Below, piece by piece: positions 26,821-34,718 of a stretch of DNA of 64,000 nt (the first letter of the stretch is position 1; the number at the start of each line of letters is the position of its first letter). The stretch is from the NCBI GenBank assembly GCA_001769535.1, contig MEOH01000016.1, positions 308,776 through 372,775 of the forward strand. The letters run 5' to 3'. Position numbers and translations under genes: made by a program. The notes under the pieces were generated by a model. That model was not told the origin of the DNA and did no database searches. It saw only the letters and a program-made list of their open reading frames with translations. This DNA comes from Bacteroidetes bacterium GWF2_38_335. GTDB taxonomy: Bacteria > Bacteroidota > Bacteroidia > Bacteroidales > GWF2-38-335.

Positions 26821-27783
26821 CTATTCTTGACTATTGGATTTAATAAATCCATAGCTGAACTCTTTGGATTTTTTTGGTAAATTTTTAAAAACACGGTATA
26901 GAAGATGTGAATAATTACTCTTAATTCCTTTAAAATATTTTCCAATACATATATGAATTAATTCGTTTTCCTCCTTAAGTGCAATGGTATCATTTAAATT
27001 TATCGTAGATATGTACTTAATCATTGGGTAAAAACCTTCCTCTGCCTGAAATGCTTCAATATTAAATATTTTTGGTTTTGTTTTAATTTCTTCTATTTCT
27101 ATAGGCCAAATAATTGTTTTTTTTAGTTCATTTTCAATTCTACTTAAGTAATTGCTAATTTCATCCGTGTTATTATAAACAATATATTGACTTGATTTTG
27201 AACACATTTTAGCATAATACGCACTAAAAAAAGCACAAATTAACTCTCCTTTCATATATTGTTTTTTTGCCTTTTCTAAATGCTGTTCTGTATTCATCCC
27301 ATCAATAGAATTAAAACCAACATTGAAATCTAGTATTTTCCATCCATCTGGTTCTTTTCCATATACTAATGTTATTAGATATTCAAAAGTCGAATCTTTT
27401 GGAACTAAAAAAGAAAAGTACATTTCCTTTGCTAATACTTCGTAATGTAAAAAATAATTAGAAAAATCCTTATTTATTAATTCTCCTATCGAAGTTGTAT
27501 AATTATTAACATAGAATTGATCTATTACCTTTATTTCCTTGTCTATAAAATAATCCGAAATCAATTCATTTGCTTTCTCTTTTTTATTATTCTCGGCTGA
27601 AACTATGCTCTGCAACAGATTTAAATCTTTAGTTTTCAGTGATTTTACAAATACTTCATTAATTGCACTAATTTCCTTAAAGGTTTTTTGATCAATATCT
27701 AGTCCCTTTTTTATTTCTGGGTTAACAACGACTGAGCAACGTGAAAAAAAAATCAAAATACTGAAAACCAATAGTATTCTCAT
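26821..27783 (-). CDS. Lipoprotein of unknown function, AT-rich
   Basis: A 320-residue predicted lipoprotein. Residues 1-16 form a lipoprotein signal peptide ending in the lipobox FSRC (Cys16). The mature part contains an NTF2/SnoaL-like-looking N-terminal segment (FVKSLKTKDLNLLQSIVS, then LVYGKEPDGWKILDFNVGF) followed by a helical region. I recognise no named family. Base composition is clearly more AT-rich than the flanking genes, hinting at recent acquisition or low expression. It is transcribed divergently from the omega-amidase gene. Confidence 0.6.
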   Translation of the reverse strand: MRILLVFSILIFFSRCSVVVNPEIKKGLDIDQKTFKEISAINEVFVKSLKTKDLNLLQSIVSAENNKKEKANELISDYFIDKEIKVIDQFYVNNYTTSIGELINKDFSNYFLHYEVLAKEMYFSFLVPKDSTFEYLITLVYGKEPDGWKILDFNVGFNSIDGMNTEQHLEKAKKQYMKGELICAFFSAYYAKMCSKSSQYIVYNNTDEISNYLSRIENELKKTIIWPIEIEEIKTKPKIFNIEAFQAEEGFYPMIKYISTINLNDTIALKEENELIHICIGKYFKGIKSNYSHLLYRVFKNLPKKSKEFSYGFIKSNSQE

Positions 27784-27878
27784 GGCAATTTTAATTATTA
27801 ATACTTATTCTCAAACTTACATTAAAAAATTAACAAATCAAATACAATTAAAATCAAAATCAACCTCATTCTTTTTTG

Positions 27879-27886
27879 TAAATTTG
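27879..27886 (+). promoter_or_regulatory. -7 box of the amidase gene
   Basis: TAAATTTG, 19 bp before the ATG at 27905. It lies inside the longer reading frame that starts at 27782 and supports the internal start. Confidence 0.55.
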
Positions 27887-27904
27887 TCCATCAAAACATT
27901 AACC

Positions 27905-28684
27905 ATGAACAATCTCAATATTTCAATTATCCAGACTGATCTGGTATGGGAAGACAAAGAAAAAAACCTGGAAAAATTCGATGGGCTGCTTGAAAAAGTT
28001 TCCAAAGATTCTCAACTGATTGTCTTGCCCGAAATGTTCACCACCGGCTTTACAATGGAGCCCGAACGTCTGGCCGAAGATTATTCCGGAATGGGCTTTC
28101 AGTGGATGAAGAAAAAAGCTGCTGATAAAAATGCTGTGATCATGGGCAGTCTGGTTTTTAACGATAACGGAAATTACCACAACCGCCTGTTTTTTGTCAG
28201 TCCCGACGGCTCATACGAATTTTACGACAAACGGCACCTGTTCAGAATGGCCCGCGAACATGAGCATTACACACAAGGTAATGATGCAGTGGTTGTGACC
28301 CTGAATGGATGGAGAATAAGATTGCTGATTTGCTACGACCTGCGTTTTCCGGTATGGAGCCGCAACCGAAATGATTACGACCTGCTTATTGTCAGCGCCA
28401 ACTGGCCTGAGGTCAGGCGTGAAGCATGGCGCACCCTGCTTCTGGCCCGCGCACATGAAAATCAGGCATACGTGGTTGGCGTAAACCGCATTGGCAAAGA
28501 CGGACGCGGAGTGATGCACTCGGGTGATTCCATGGTGGTTGACCCCCAAGGAAAAATCATCAGCAAGACACAACCGTTCGAGGAATCGGTCGAAAATCTC
28601 AGCATCAACCTGGACATGCTCAATGAATACAGACAAAAGTTCCCGGCTCATCTTGATGCTGACAGGTTTGAAATTAAAGAATAA
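27905..28684 (+). CDS. Omega-amidase / carbon-nitrogen hydrolase (YafV-like)
   Basis: Nitrilase-superfamily amidohydrolase of 259 residues, probably removing the amide from 2-oxoglutaramate or 2-oxosuccinamate (methionine salvage and glutamine transaminase metabolite repair). The catalytic triad is complete: Glu43 (LPEMFTTGF), Lys109 (YDKRHLF) and Cys143 (LICYDLRFP). The ATG at 27905 is chosen because the family begins NISIIQTDLVWE and a -7 box sits just before it; the reading frame open from 27782 adds 41 atypical residues. Cytosolic. Confidence 0.9.
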   Translation: MNNLNISIIQTDLVWEDKEKNLEKFDGLLEKVSKDSQLIVLPEMFTTGFTMEPERLAEDYSGMGFQWMKKKAADKNAVIMGSLVFNDNGNYHNRLFFVSPDGSYEFYDKRHLFRMAREHEHYTQGNDAVVVTLNGWRIRLLICYDLRFPVWSRNRNDYDLLIVSANWPEVRREAWRTLLLARAHENQAYVVGVNRIGKDGRGVMHSGDSMVVDPQGKIISKTQPFEESVENLSINLDMLNEYRQKFPAHLDADRFEIKE

Positions 28685-28730
28685 ATTACCATCTGAAATG
28701 TGTATTTTAGCGTTCAACTGAAAAATAAAT

Positions 28731-28802
28731 ATCGAACAAGTAACACCGATTTTAGAATAATGAAGTAAAATTCTAAAATCTAAAATCGATGTTCCTTGTT
28801 CT
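28731..28802. repeat. Long imperfect inverted repeat
   Basis: GAACAAG ... CGATTTTAGAAT on the left pairs with ATTCTAAAATC ... CTTGTTC on the right around an AATGAAGTAAA loop. This is a typical dispersed intergenic palindrome of this phylum and lies between two genes on the same strand. Confidence 0.6.
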
Positions 28803-28884
28803 TAAATCATAATCATATTAAACAGCTAATCCATTATTATATAGCCATATTCAAAGAAGGTAAATTCAAATTACAATTACAATT

Positions 28885-29844
28885 ATGAAAAACTATCTTG
28901 CAATACTCGCACTAACCTGCACACTTTCAATTTTTTCACAAAACCATGCACTGGTAATTCACGGAGGAGCAGGAAACTTCACAAAAGAGGATATTGGTTC
29001 TGAAAAAGAAAAGGAATACACAGCCAAATTAAATGAAGCTCTGAATGTGGGTGACAGCATTCTGAAAAACGGCGGCACTGCTCTCGAAGCTGTTGAAAAA
29101 GTGATCATGATTATGGAAGATTCTCCCCTGTTCAATGCCGGAAAAGGTGCTGTTTTTACCAGCAAGGGAACCAATGAACTCGACGCTTCAATTATGGATG
29201 GAAAAACCCTTAAAGCCGGAGCTGTAGCCGGAGTCGGAGATATTAAAAATCCCATTTGCGCTGCCAAAGAAGTGATGCTCAACTCAGAGCACGTATTGCT
29301 TACCGGTAAAGGAGCTTCAGAGTTTGCAAAAAAACAGTGACTGGAAATTGTTGATTCATCATACTTTTTCACACAGGAGCGCTGGGATTCCTATTTGAAA
29401 ATAAAAAACAAAGAAAAAGAACTTGACAAAAAAGGCACCGTAGGTTGTGTTGCACTGGACAAAAACGGGAATTTAGCAGCCGGAACCTCAACAGGCGGGA
29501 TGACCAATAAAAAATACGGGCGAGTGGGCGATTCACCCATCATCGGAGCCGGCACTTATGCTGACAACCAGTCATGCGGTGTTTCCTGCACAGGACATGG
29601 CGAATACTTCATAAGGTATGCAGTGGCTTTTGACATCAACGCACTGATGAAATACAAAAACATGAGTCTGAAAGACGCAGCCGCTGAAGTAGTCAGCAAC
29701 AAACTGGTAAAAGCCGGCGGAGAAGGCGGAATAATTGCCATTGACAAGAACGGAAATGTGGTGATGGAATTCAACACCACCGGGATGTTCAGAGGATATG
29801 TGGACATGAATGGCAAAAAGGAAATTTTATTATTTAAAAAATAG
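28885..29844 (+). pseudogene. Isoaspartyl peptidase/L-asparaginase with in-frame TGA
   Basis: An Ntn-hydrolase of the plant-type asparaginase family, 319 codons including one internal TGA. A signal peptide (1-18) suggests export; family N-terminus ALVIHGGAGNF follows. Codon 152 (29338-29340) is TGA; on both sides the frame and the family similarity continue (EFAKKQ, stop, LEIVDSSYFFTQERW). The nucleophile Thr185 in KKGTVGCVALD, which self-cleaves in this family, lies after the stop, so the truncated product would be inactive. Relatives usually have Gly here, so a single GGA to TGA change explains it. Either a recent nonsense mutation, a sequencing error or readthrough. Confidence 0.8.
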
Positions 29845-29925
29845 TTCATCATTTATCATTTGGTCATGCATCTGCATGATCTTGATTAAAATCCGCATTT
29901 TTTTTCATTGCGTAAAAAAAATATG

Positions 29926-29933
29926 TACTTTTG
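29926..29933 (+). promoter_or_regulatory. -7 box of corA transcript
   Basis: TACTTTTG followed by CACC, with TTG at 29908-29910 as possible -33 element. A strong match to the Bacteroidota promoter. Transcription would start about 115 nt before corA. Confidence 0.65.
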
Positions 29934-29959
29934 CACCGTAATTTAAAATAAATTGTAAT

Positions 29960-30010
29960 ATGGACGATGGCCCGTATCATAGTAAGGAAAAGATAATAAC
30001 CATTCTGTAG
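29960..30010 (+). CDS. Possible leader peptide of corA
   Basis: A 16-codon ORF (MDDGPYHSKEKIITIL, stop) lies wholly inside the corA 5' leader, beginning about 25 nt after the predicted transcription start. No strong ribosome binding site precedes it (ttgtaat). Leader peptides that control magnesium-transporter expression are known in other bacteria, but this one matches none I know. It could be chance. Confidence 0.35.
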   Translation: MDDGPYHSKEKIITIL

Positions 30011-30024
30011 GGCTGTCCGTTGCA

Positions 30025-30053
30025 TCCCTGCAGATAAAACAGGGAGGCAGATT
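30025..30053 (+). promoter_or_regulatory. Hairpin overlapping corA ribosome binding site
   Basis: TCCCTG and CAGGGA form a 6-bp stem around an 8-nt loop, and the 3' arm runs into the Shine-Dalgarno AGGGAGG just before the corA ATG. Folding would hide part of the ribosome binding site. Confidence 0.5.
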
Positions 30054-30983
30054 ATGATCAAGATTTTCAAAACATTCGGCGGTTACGTCGAAATTCCCAA
30101 AGTTGAGAAAGGCTGCTGGATTAATGTTACCCAGCCCACCCGGGAAGAAATCAACAGACTTACTGATGAGTTCAAACTTCCTGCCGACGGCATTCAGGAT
30201 ATACTCGATGCTGACGAACGTCCGCGCGTCGAATTCGACGATGATTGGTCACTAGTGATCATGCGTGTACCGGTTGAAAATTCGAACAACACACTGCCCT
30301 ATATTACCATTCCGCTTGGCATTTTTATGACCGAGTCTTTTACCCTTACTTTGTGTCTGCAAAGCAATGAAATTCTGCCCATTGAAAAACCCTCCCCGTT
30401 CAGGGAACAATACAAGGAAATTACCGATGGTTTCAACTTCATCTTAAGGCTCTTTCTGAGATCGGGAAGTACTTACCTAAGATATCTGAAGCATATCAAT
30501 CAGCAGGCCACCATCATTGAGCATGATCTTGAAAAATCAATCAAAAATAAGGAACTGAACAAATTGCTGAAACTGGAAAAATGTCTGGTTTACTTTATTA
30601 CTTCCATTAAAGGCAATGAAATAGTGCTGGCCAAACTCAGAAACTCCAAAAAAATAAATACCGAAATCAACGAAGACCTTATTGAAGATGCCATCATCGA
30701 AAACAGGCAGGCCATGGAGATGGCACAAATCTATTCTGATATCCAAAACGGAATGATGGAATCGTTTTCTTCGGTTATCTCAAACAACCTCAACGTAGTG
30801 ATCAAGCAACTGACTTTGATTTCAATTATTCTGATGATCCCCACATTGATTGCGAGTTTATTCGGAATGAACATTCCCAACTCATTTGAAGACAATGGAT
30901 ATGCATTTCCTGTGATTGTAATTGCATCCATCATTATTTCATTTTTAAGTGTACTTCTTTTCAGAAAAAGAAGGTGGCTGTAA
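30054..30983 (+). CDS. corA: CorA-family Mg2+/Co2+ transporter
   Basis: Inner-membrane divalent cation channel of 309 residues. A large cytosolic N-terminal funnel is followed by a long helix and two C-terminal transmembrane segments (about 250-275 and 283-305). The selectivity signature GMN is present in LFGMNIPNS, and the basic C-terminal tail RKRRWL follows the last helix. A clear AGGGAGG ribosome binding site precedes the ATG. The leader carries a strong promoter, a short ORF and a hairpin over the ribosome binding site. Confidence 0.93.
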   Translation: MIKIFKTFGGYVEIPKVEKGCWINVTQPTREEINRLTDEFKLPADGIQDILDADERPRVEFDDDWSLVIMRVPVENSNNTLPYITIPLGIFMTESFTLTLCLQSNEILPIEKPSPFREQYKEITDGFNFILRLFLRSGSTYLRYLKHINQQATIIEHDLEKSIKNKELNKLLKLEKCLVYFITSIKGNEIVLAKLRNSKKINTEINEDLIEDAIIENRQAMEMAQIYSDIQNGMMESFSSVISNNLNVVIKQLTLISIILMIPTLIASLFGMNIPNSFEDNGYAFPVIVIASIIISFLSVLLFRKRRWL

Positions 30984-30998
30984 TGCAGTTTCTTTTTA

Positions 30999-31571
30999 AT
31001 GAAAAAGCAATCACATATCAATGCAAAAGTGCTATTTGAAAGTCCAAAGTTTGGAGGAACAAGATCAATATTTTTCTTTTTTTTATCATTGTTTTTTCTG
31101 ATTCTGACTATTTATTTTCTCACATCGGATAATAAAGTATTTTTTTTCCTTCCTCTAATGATCATCCCTGTTACTTTTATGCTCATGCTTGATATACATG
31201 GCGTGGAATATGATTCTGAAAAAAAGATGCTGCGACATTACTCCAGATTTTTTAATGCCAAATCAGGAGACTGGAAAGACATCAACAATTTTTGCTTTTT
31301 GCTGCTCGATGTAAAAATTCTTAATATTAAAAGATCAGAGCAGGGTCAGACTTTAAGAAAATATGATTCAATCACATTCTATAATGTTATCCTGGTTAAC
31401 AACAAAGACAGTGAGTCTGATATTGTCATAAAAGACTTTCAGGAATATGACCGCGCAGCAAAATTCCTGAAGAAATGTTCTACAATTTTTCAATTACAAA
31501 CCAGAGATTTGGTAGCTCTGAAAATGGCACACAAAAACATTCAGAATAAATCTGAATATGTGAATTACTAA
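30999..31571 (+). CDS. Membrane protein of unknown function
   Basis: A 190-residue protein with two adjacent N-terminal transmembrane segments (about 23-42 and 47-65, rich in Phe) and a soluble C-terminal part that looks like a PH-like domain (VEYDSEKKMLRHYSRF, DWKDINNFCFLLLDVK). No named family is recognised. It lies 15 bp after corA, so is probably cotranscribed. Its stop overlaps the stop of the convergent DUF3788 gene by 4 bp. Confidence 0.6.
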   Translation: MKKQSHINAKVLFESPKFGGTRSIFFFFLSLFFLILTIYFLTSDNKVFFFLPLMIIPVTFMLMLDIHGVEYDSEKKMLRHYSRFFNAKSGDWKDINNFCFLLLDVKILNIKRSEQGQTLRKYDSITFYNVILVNNKDSESDIVIKDFQEYDRAAKFLKKCSTIFQLQTRDLVALKMAHKNIQNKSEYVNY

Positions 31572-31990
31572 TACTTAAGCTTAATTTCTGTAAGTTTTTT
31601 TATCTGATCACTTATTTCTACATTCTTAACTTCTATTCTGATTCCCCTTCCCTCAGCATAAACACGTGCACTTCTGAGTTCGTTTTTAATTTCATCGGAA
31701 AAAGATCCATTTAAGACGTCTTCAGTAGCTTTTTGTCCAAAGACGAATGCTGCCTTAAAAAATTCATCCCTTGGAAGCAGATAAATAATTGCCCTCTTTT
31801 TATCTTTAATTCTGAAACTCCATCCGTATTTTGGTCCGGGATAATTCCATTCCCCTGTTAATCCCGGGCTTTTTTTCATTGTAAAATAAACAATTTCAAG
31901 CCAAACCTGATACATATTGCCCAAGGTATTTTTCAAATCATTTTCATCAGGAACCGACTGTTTATCTGTAAATATACTGATGTCCATCAT
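31568..31990 (-). CDS. DUF3788 family protein
   Basis: Cytosolic 140-residue protein matching the DUF3788 pattern: an N-terminal segment with WLEIVYFTM, the aromatic GEWNYPGPKYGWSFRIKDKK, then IIYLLPRDEFFKAAFVFG and ARVYAEGRGIRIEVKN. The function of the family is unknown; the fold resembles YdhG/DUF1801-like small proteins. It overlaps the upstream small membrane gene by 4 bp (ATGA), indicating coupled translation. Confidence 0.75.
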   Translation of the reverse strand: MMDISIFTDKQSVPDENDLKNTLGNMYQVWLEIVYFTMKKSPGLTGEWNYPGPKYGWSFRIKDKKRAIIYLLPRDEFFKAAFVFGQKATEDVLNGSFSDEIKNELRSARVYAEGRGIRIEVKNVEISDQIKKLTEIKLKY

Positions 31991-32271
31991 GCTTGTTTTT
32001 TTTCATCACCGGATGAATTACTCTTATCAAGTTTTCTCAGCAAAAGAATGATCATAACAATTATTGTGACCACAGTGGATATGAGGCATTGGGCCGCAAC
32101 CTGCCCGGATAAAAACCCATCTCCCTTTCCAAATACCAAAATAGTAAAACCCAACATTGCCAATGGAATAAATAGCCCGATCCCCAAGGCAATAAACTCA
32201 TTCTTAGGATTAATCATCCTCGACAATAAAACACCCACAACAATAAATACAATAAAAGAAGCAGTGGCCAT
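31987..32271 (-). CDS. Small three-helix membrane protein
   Basis: 94 residues with three predicted transmembrane helices (about 3-20, 25-46, 57-79) and a short charged tail (RKLDKSNSSGDEKKQA). No family recognised. It is the first gene of a two-gene unit with the DUF3788 gene, sharing a 4-bp overlap, and begins 6 bp after the end of the C10 peptidase gene, so it may be cotranscribed with that. Confidence 0.6.
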   Translation of the reverse strand: MATASFIVFIVVGVLLSRMINPKNEFIALGIGLFIPLAMLGFTILVFGKGDGFLSGQVAAQCLISTVVTIIVMIILLLRKLDKSNSSGDEKKQA

Positions 32272-32277
32272 ACCTCC

Positions 32278-34506
32278 CTAATTCTCTAAAATCAGTTTAA
32301 AAGTTTCAGTTTTCCCGTTTATTTTTGCTTTCATAAAATATAGTCCGGGATGCTGCCCCGAAAGATCAATCAATTGGTCTGTCATGGAAATTTTCTTAGT
32401 CAGCACAACTTTTCCAACCACATCATAAACCACTATGTCGCAGTTTTCCGGACTGGTATAGAATATCCCGCTTGAAGGATTTGGATATACTTTAAAACGG
32501 TTTGCTGTACTTCCTTCAACGCCGGTAGTGTTGGTAGAAATAACTATATCATCAACCAGCAGCATAAATTTATCAGCAGAGACATGATGAATGGCCACAT
32601 GAATATCCATTCCGTTGTAGGCAGCCAGACTGTATGTATGTTTTGTCCAGGCTGAGGGTGCTTCAACAGCCGAAGAACCTGAAATAACTGTAAAACTTGA
32701 AGGAGTTGTATTTGTGGTTGAAACCTCAACTTTATAAGTATCATTGCCCCAACTGCTTGGCTTTGGACTTCGAACCCACAATGAAATGGAAGAAGATGTG
32801 CCCATGTGAAGCTTTGGAGAAATAATATAATCGTTTGATGCAGAAGCATCTGCCGGACAAACAGATAATCCGCAACGTGACCCGCCATGTGCTCCGGACA
32901 GACTAAATCCGGCCACGGTAGGATTAAATGCGATAAAAGACATAGGGCCGTTTTCACCGGTAAAATCACAGTCACTACTACCATAGGTTGCCAAGCCGTC
33001 AACATCGACATTTGACCAGGGTGAGAAGTCCGCAGAAAAATCAGTACATCCTTCAAAATCAAGTGTAAAACCGGCAGATTCAGACATTACAGAAATATAA
33101 CCGGTTTTGGTTTCGGTATTTGACCCGGTTGAAGCGGTTATTGTGAGTGTAACATTATAAGTGCCTTCTGCATTGTAGGTAATTGCCGGGGGATAATGTC
33201 CGCTATAACTTGATGGTGTTCCGCCCGGAAATGACCAAGCCCATGAAGTGATGGTTCCTCCTCCAGAGTTTGAATTATCTGTAAAATTTACTTGTCCGCC
33301 TTCGAGAACTGAAGTCACATCAGCAGAAAAATTAGCATCAAGGATATTTTCAGGAACAATGCCGAATACAGCTTCCTGATTAAATGAATAATCACCCGTT
33401 CCGCCTCCTGTACCTGTGCCGCCCGGCACCAAATCGTCAATATAATTGTATGAATTATAATAGCCATCCCATCCCCAGTTAAAATGGAAATAATCAGTTC
33501 CCTGAAAGCCATCACACACAAAGGCATGTCCTGAAGAGCCAGCCTCGTCTGTTCCAGAATAGTAAACAGGGCGACCAGCATTGAGGTCAGTTGTAATATA
33601 CCCTTTCCAGGTTGCATCAGCATAAGAATATCTTGCCCGGTAAGTAACTGAAGTGGCATATTTAAAATTGTTTTCAAAAGCATTGTCAACCACCGAAGAA
33701 TATGCTCCCGATCCGGAAGCTGAATATCCCATCTCAACAGAAACCCCGGCATGATAACAAAGTGTTGCTACTGATGTATTATAGGTTGTGAGATAATTTG
33801 GCATTGCTGCCCAGTTGTATGTGGTGGCAGCAAAATCTGCTGAAAGTGTTCCATAAGACGAACTGTAGCTGTTTGAACCTTCGCCCGACGAGGGATGCTC
33901 CCAAAACTTCATTATTTGCGACATGGCAGTGGCTACACAGCCAACCGGACAATGGTTACATGTGCTGGTAGCAGAGGCATCAGAGGGACAACTATTGTTG
34001 TAGTAGCAACCCTGGCCCCATTCAATGGATGAAGTAAGCGGAGAAACATCGGTAATATCTTTTGAAGGAGAAAAATCATCAGCTGCATAACGCATCCATT
34101 TTGAATATACCTCAGGAGAAGCTTCAATTTTCAAGGTTTTAATATCCACAATCTGATGTTGGTAGTATTCAAGCCAGTCAAGGAAAGCTTCAGGTTTGCT
34201 GTCATTCTCAAGAAAAGCCCCTTTAAATGCGTAACATAAAACAGGTTCTGCTGCATCATCAGCAGAAACAACTACAAAACCCTTTTTATCACCAATATTA
34301 TAAACATGTAGTGTTTGCAATCCATCAAACATTAAAGGAATATAAGAAGAAACGGTAATTTCCTCAATTGGAATTTTCATTTCAAGTGATGCTTTTTCAA
34401 AATAAAAATTCAATGCCACTTTGCGGGCGGATTTTTCAGGAACATCTTTTCCAAAACCAACAGCAAAACATAGCAGGAACAGGATAAGCAGAGAGGTTGT
34501 CTTCAT
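32278..34506 (-). CDS. T9SS-secreted C10 (streptopain-like) cysteine protease
   Basis: Secreted 742-residue protease. In order: signal peptide (1-19), a Spi-type propeptide (about 20-150, KVALNFYFEKAS, KGFVVVSADDAAEPVL), the C10 catalytic domain (about 155-390), a PKD domain (about 395-470), a MAM/choice-of-anchor-like domain (about 485-655), and a T9SS sorting domain (KVYPNPSSGIFYT to the end). The catalytic pair is present: Cys190 in GCVATAMSQIM and His327 in SGHAFVCDGF, followed by FHFNWGWDG. It would digest proteins outside the cell. The next gene upstream is divergent. Confidence 0.92.
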   Translation of the reverse strand: MKTTSLLILFLLCFAVGFGKDVPEKSARKVALNFYFEKASLEMKIPIEEITVSSYIPLMFDGLQTLHVYNIGDKKGFVVVSADDAAEPVLCYAFKGAFLENDSKPEAFLDWLEYYQHQIVDIKTLKIEASPEVYSKWMRYAADDFSPSKDITDVSPLTSSIEWGQGCYYNNSCPSDASATSTCNHCPVGCVATAMSQIMKFWEHPSSGEGSNSYSSSYGTLSADFAATTYNWAAMPNYLTTYNTSVATLCYHAGVSVEMGYSASGSGAYSSVVDNAFENNFKYATSVTYRARYSYADATWKGYITTDLNAGRPVYYSGTDEAGSSGHAFVCDGFQGTDYFHFNWGWDGYYNSYNYIDDLVPGGTGTGGGTGDYSFNQEAVFGIVPENILDANFSADVTSVLEGGQVNFTDNSNSGGGTITSWAWSFPGGTPSSYSGHYPPAITYNAEGTYNVTLTITASTGSNTETKTGYISVMSESAGFTLDFEGCTDFSADFSPWSNVDVDGLATYGSSDCDFTGENGPMSFIAFNPTVAGFSLSGAHGGSRCGLSVCPADASASNDYIISPKLHMGTSSSISLWVRSPKPSSWGNDTYKVEVSTTNTTPSSFTVISGSSAVEAPSAWTKHTYSLAAYNGMDIHVAIHHVSADKFMLLVDDIVISTNTTGVEGSTANRFKVYPNPSSGIFYTSPENCDIVVYDVVGKVVLTKKISMTDQLIDLSGQHPGLYFMKAKINGKTETFKLILEN

Positions 34507-34718
34507 ATTGAGCGAGTTTATGGTTTGTTAATGCAATAATCAGATAAATGTACATCTTTTTTTTATTTCAAACAACAGGTTAAATACTTATAAAATGCTA
34601 ATAGAACTACTTAGAAAATAACTTAAGTGTTTTCACTCAATTTGAGCTACTCATCAACTTTTTTTATGATTTTAGTTTCATTAAGATTATATTTGTTTCA
34701 AACAAAAAATCAGTACCC

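Noticed and set aside
27782-27904. 41-residue N-terminal extension of the omega-amidase
   Set aside because: It is unlike the family start, and a -7 box lies inside it just before the internal ATG.
29395-29844. Independent 149-residue gene
   Set aside because: It starts with TTG mid-domain and is simply the second half of the asparaginase after the internal TGA.
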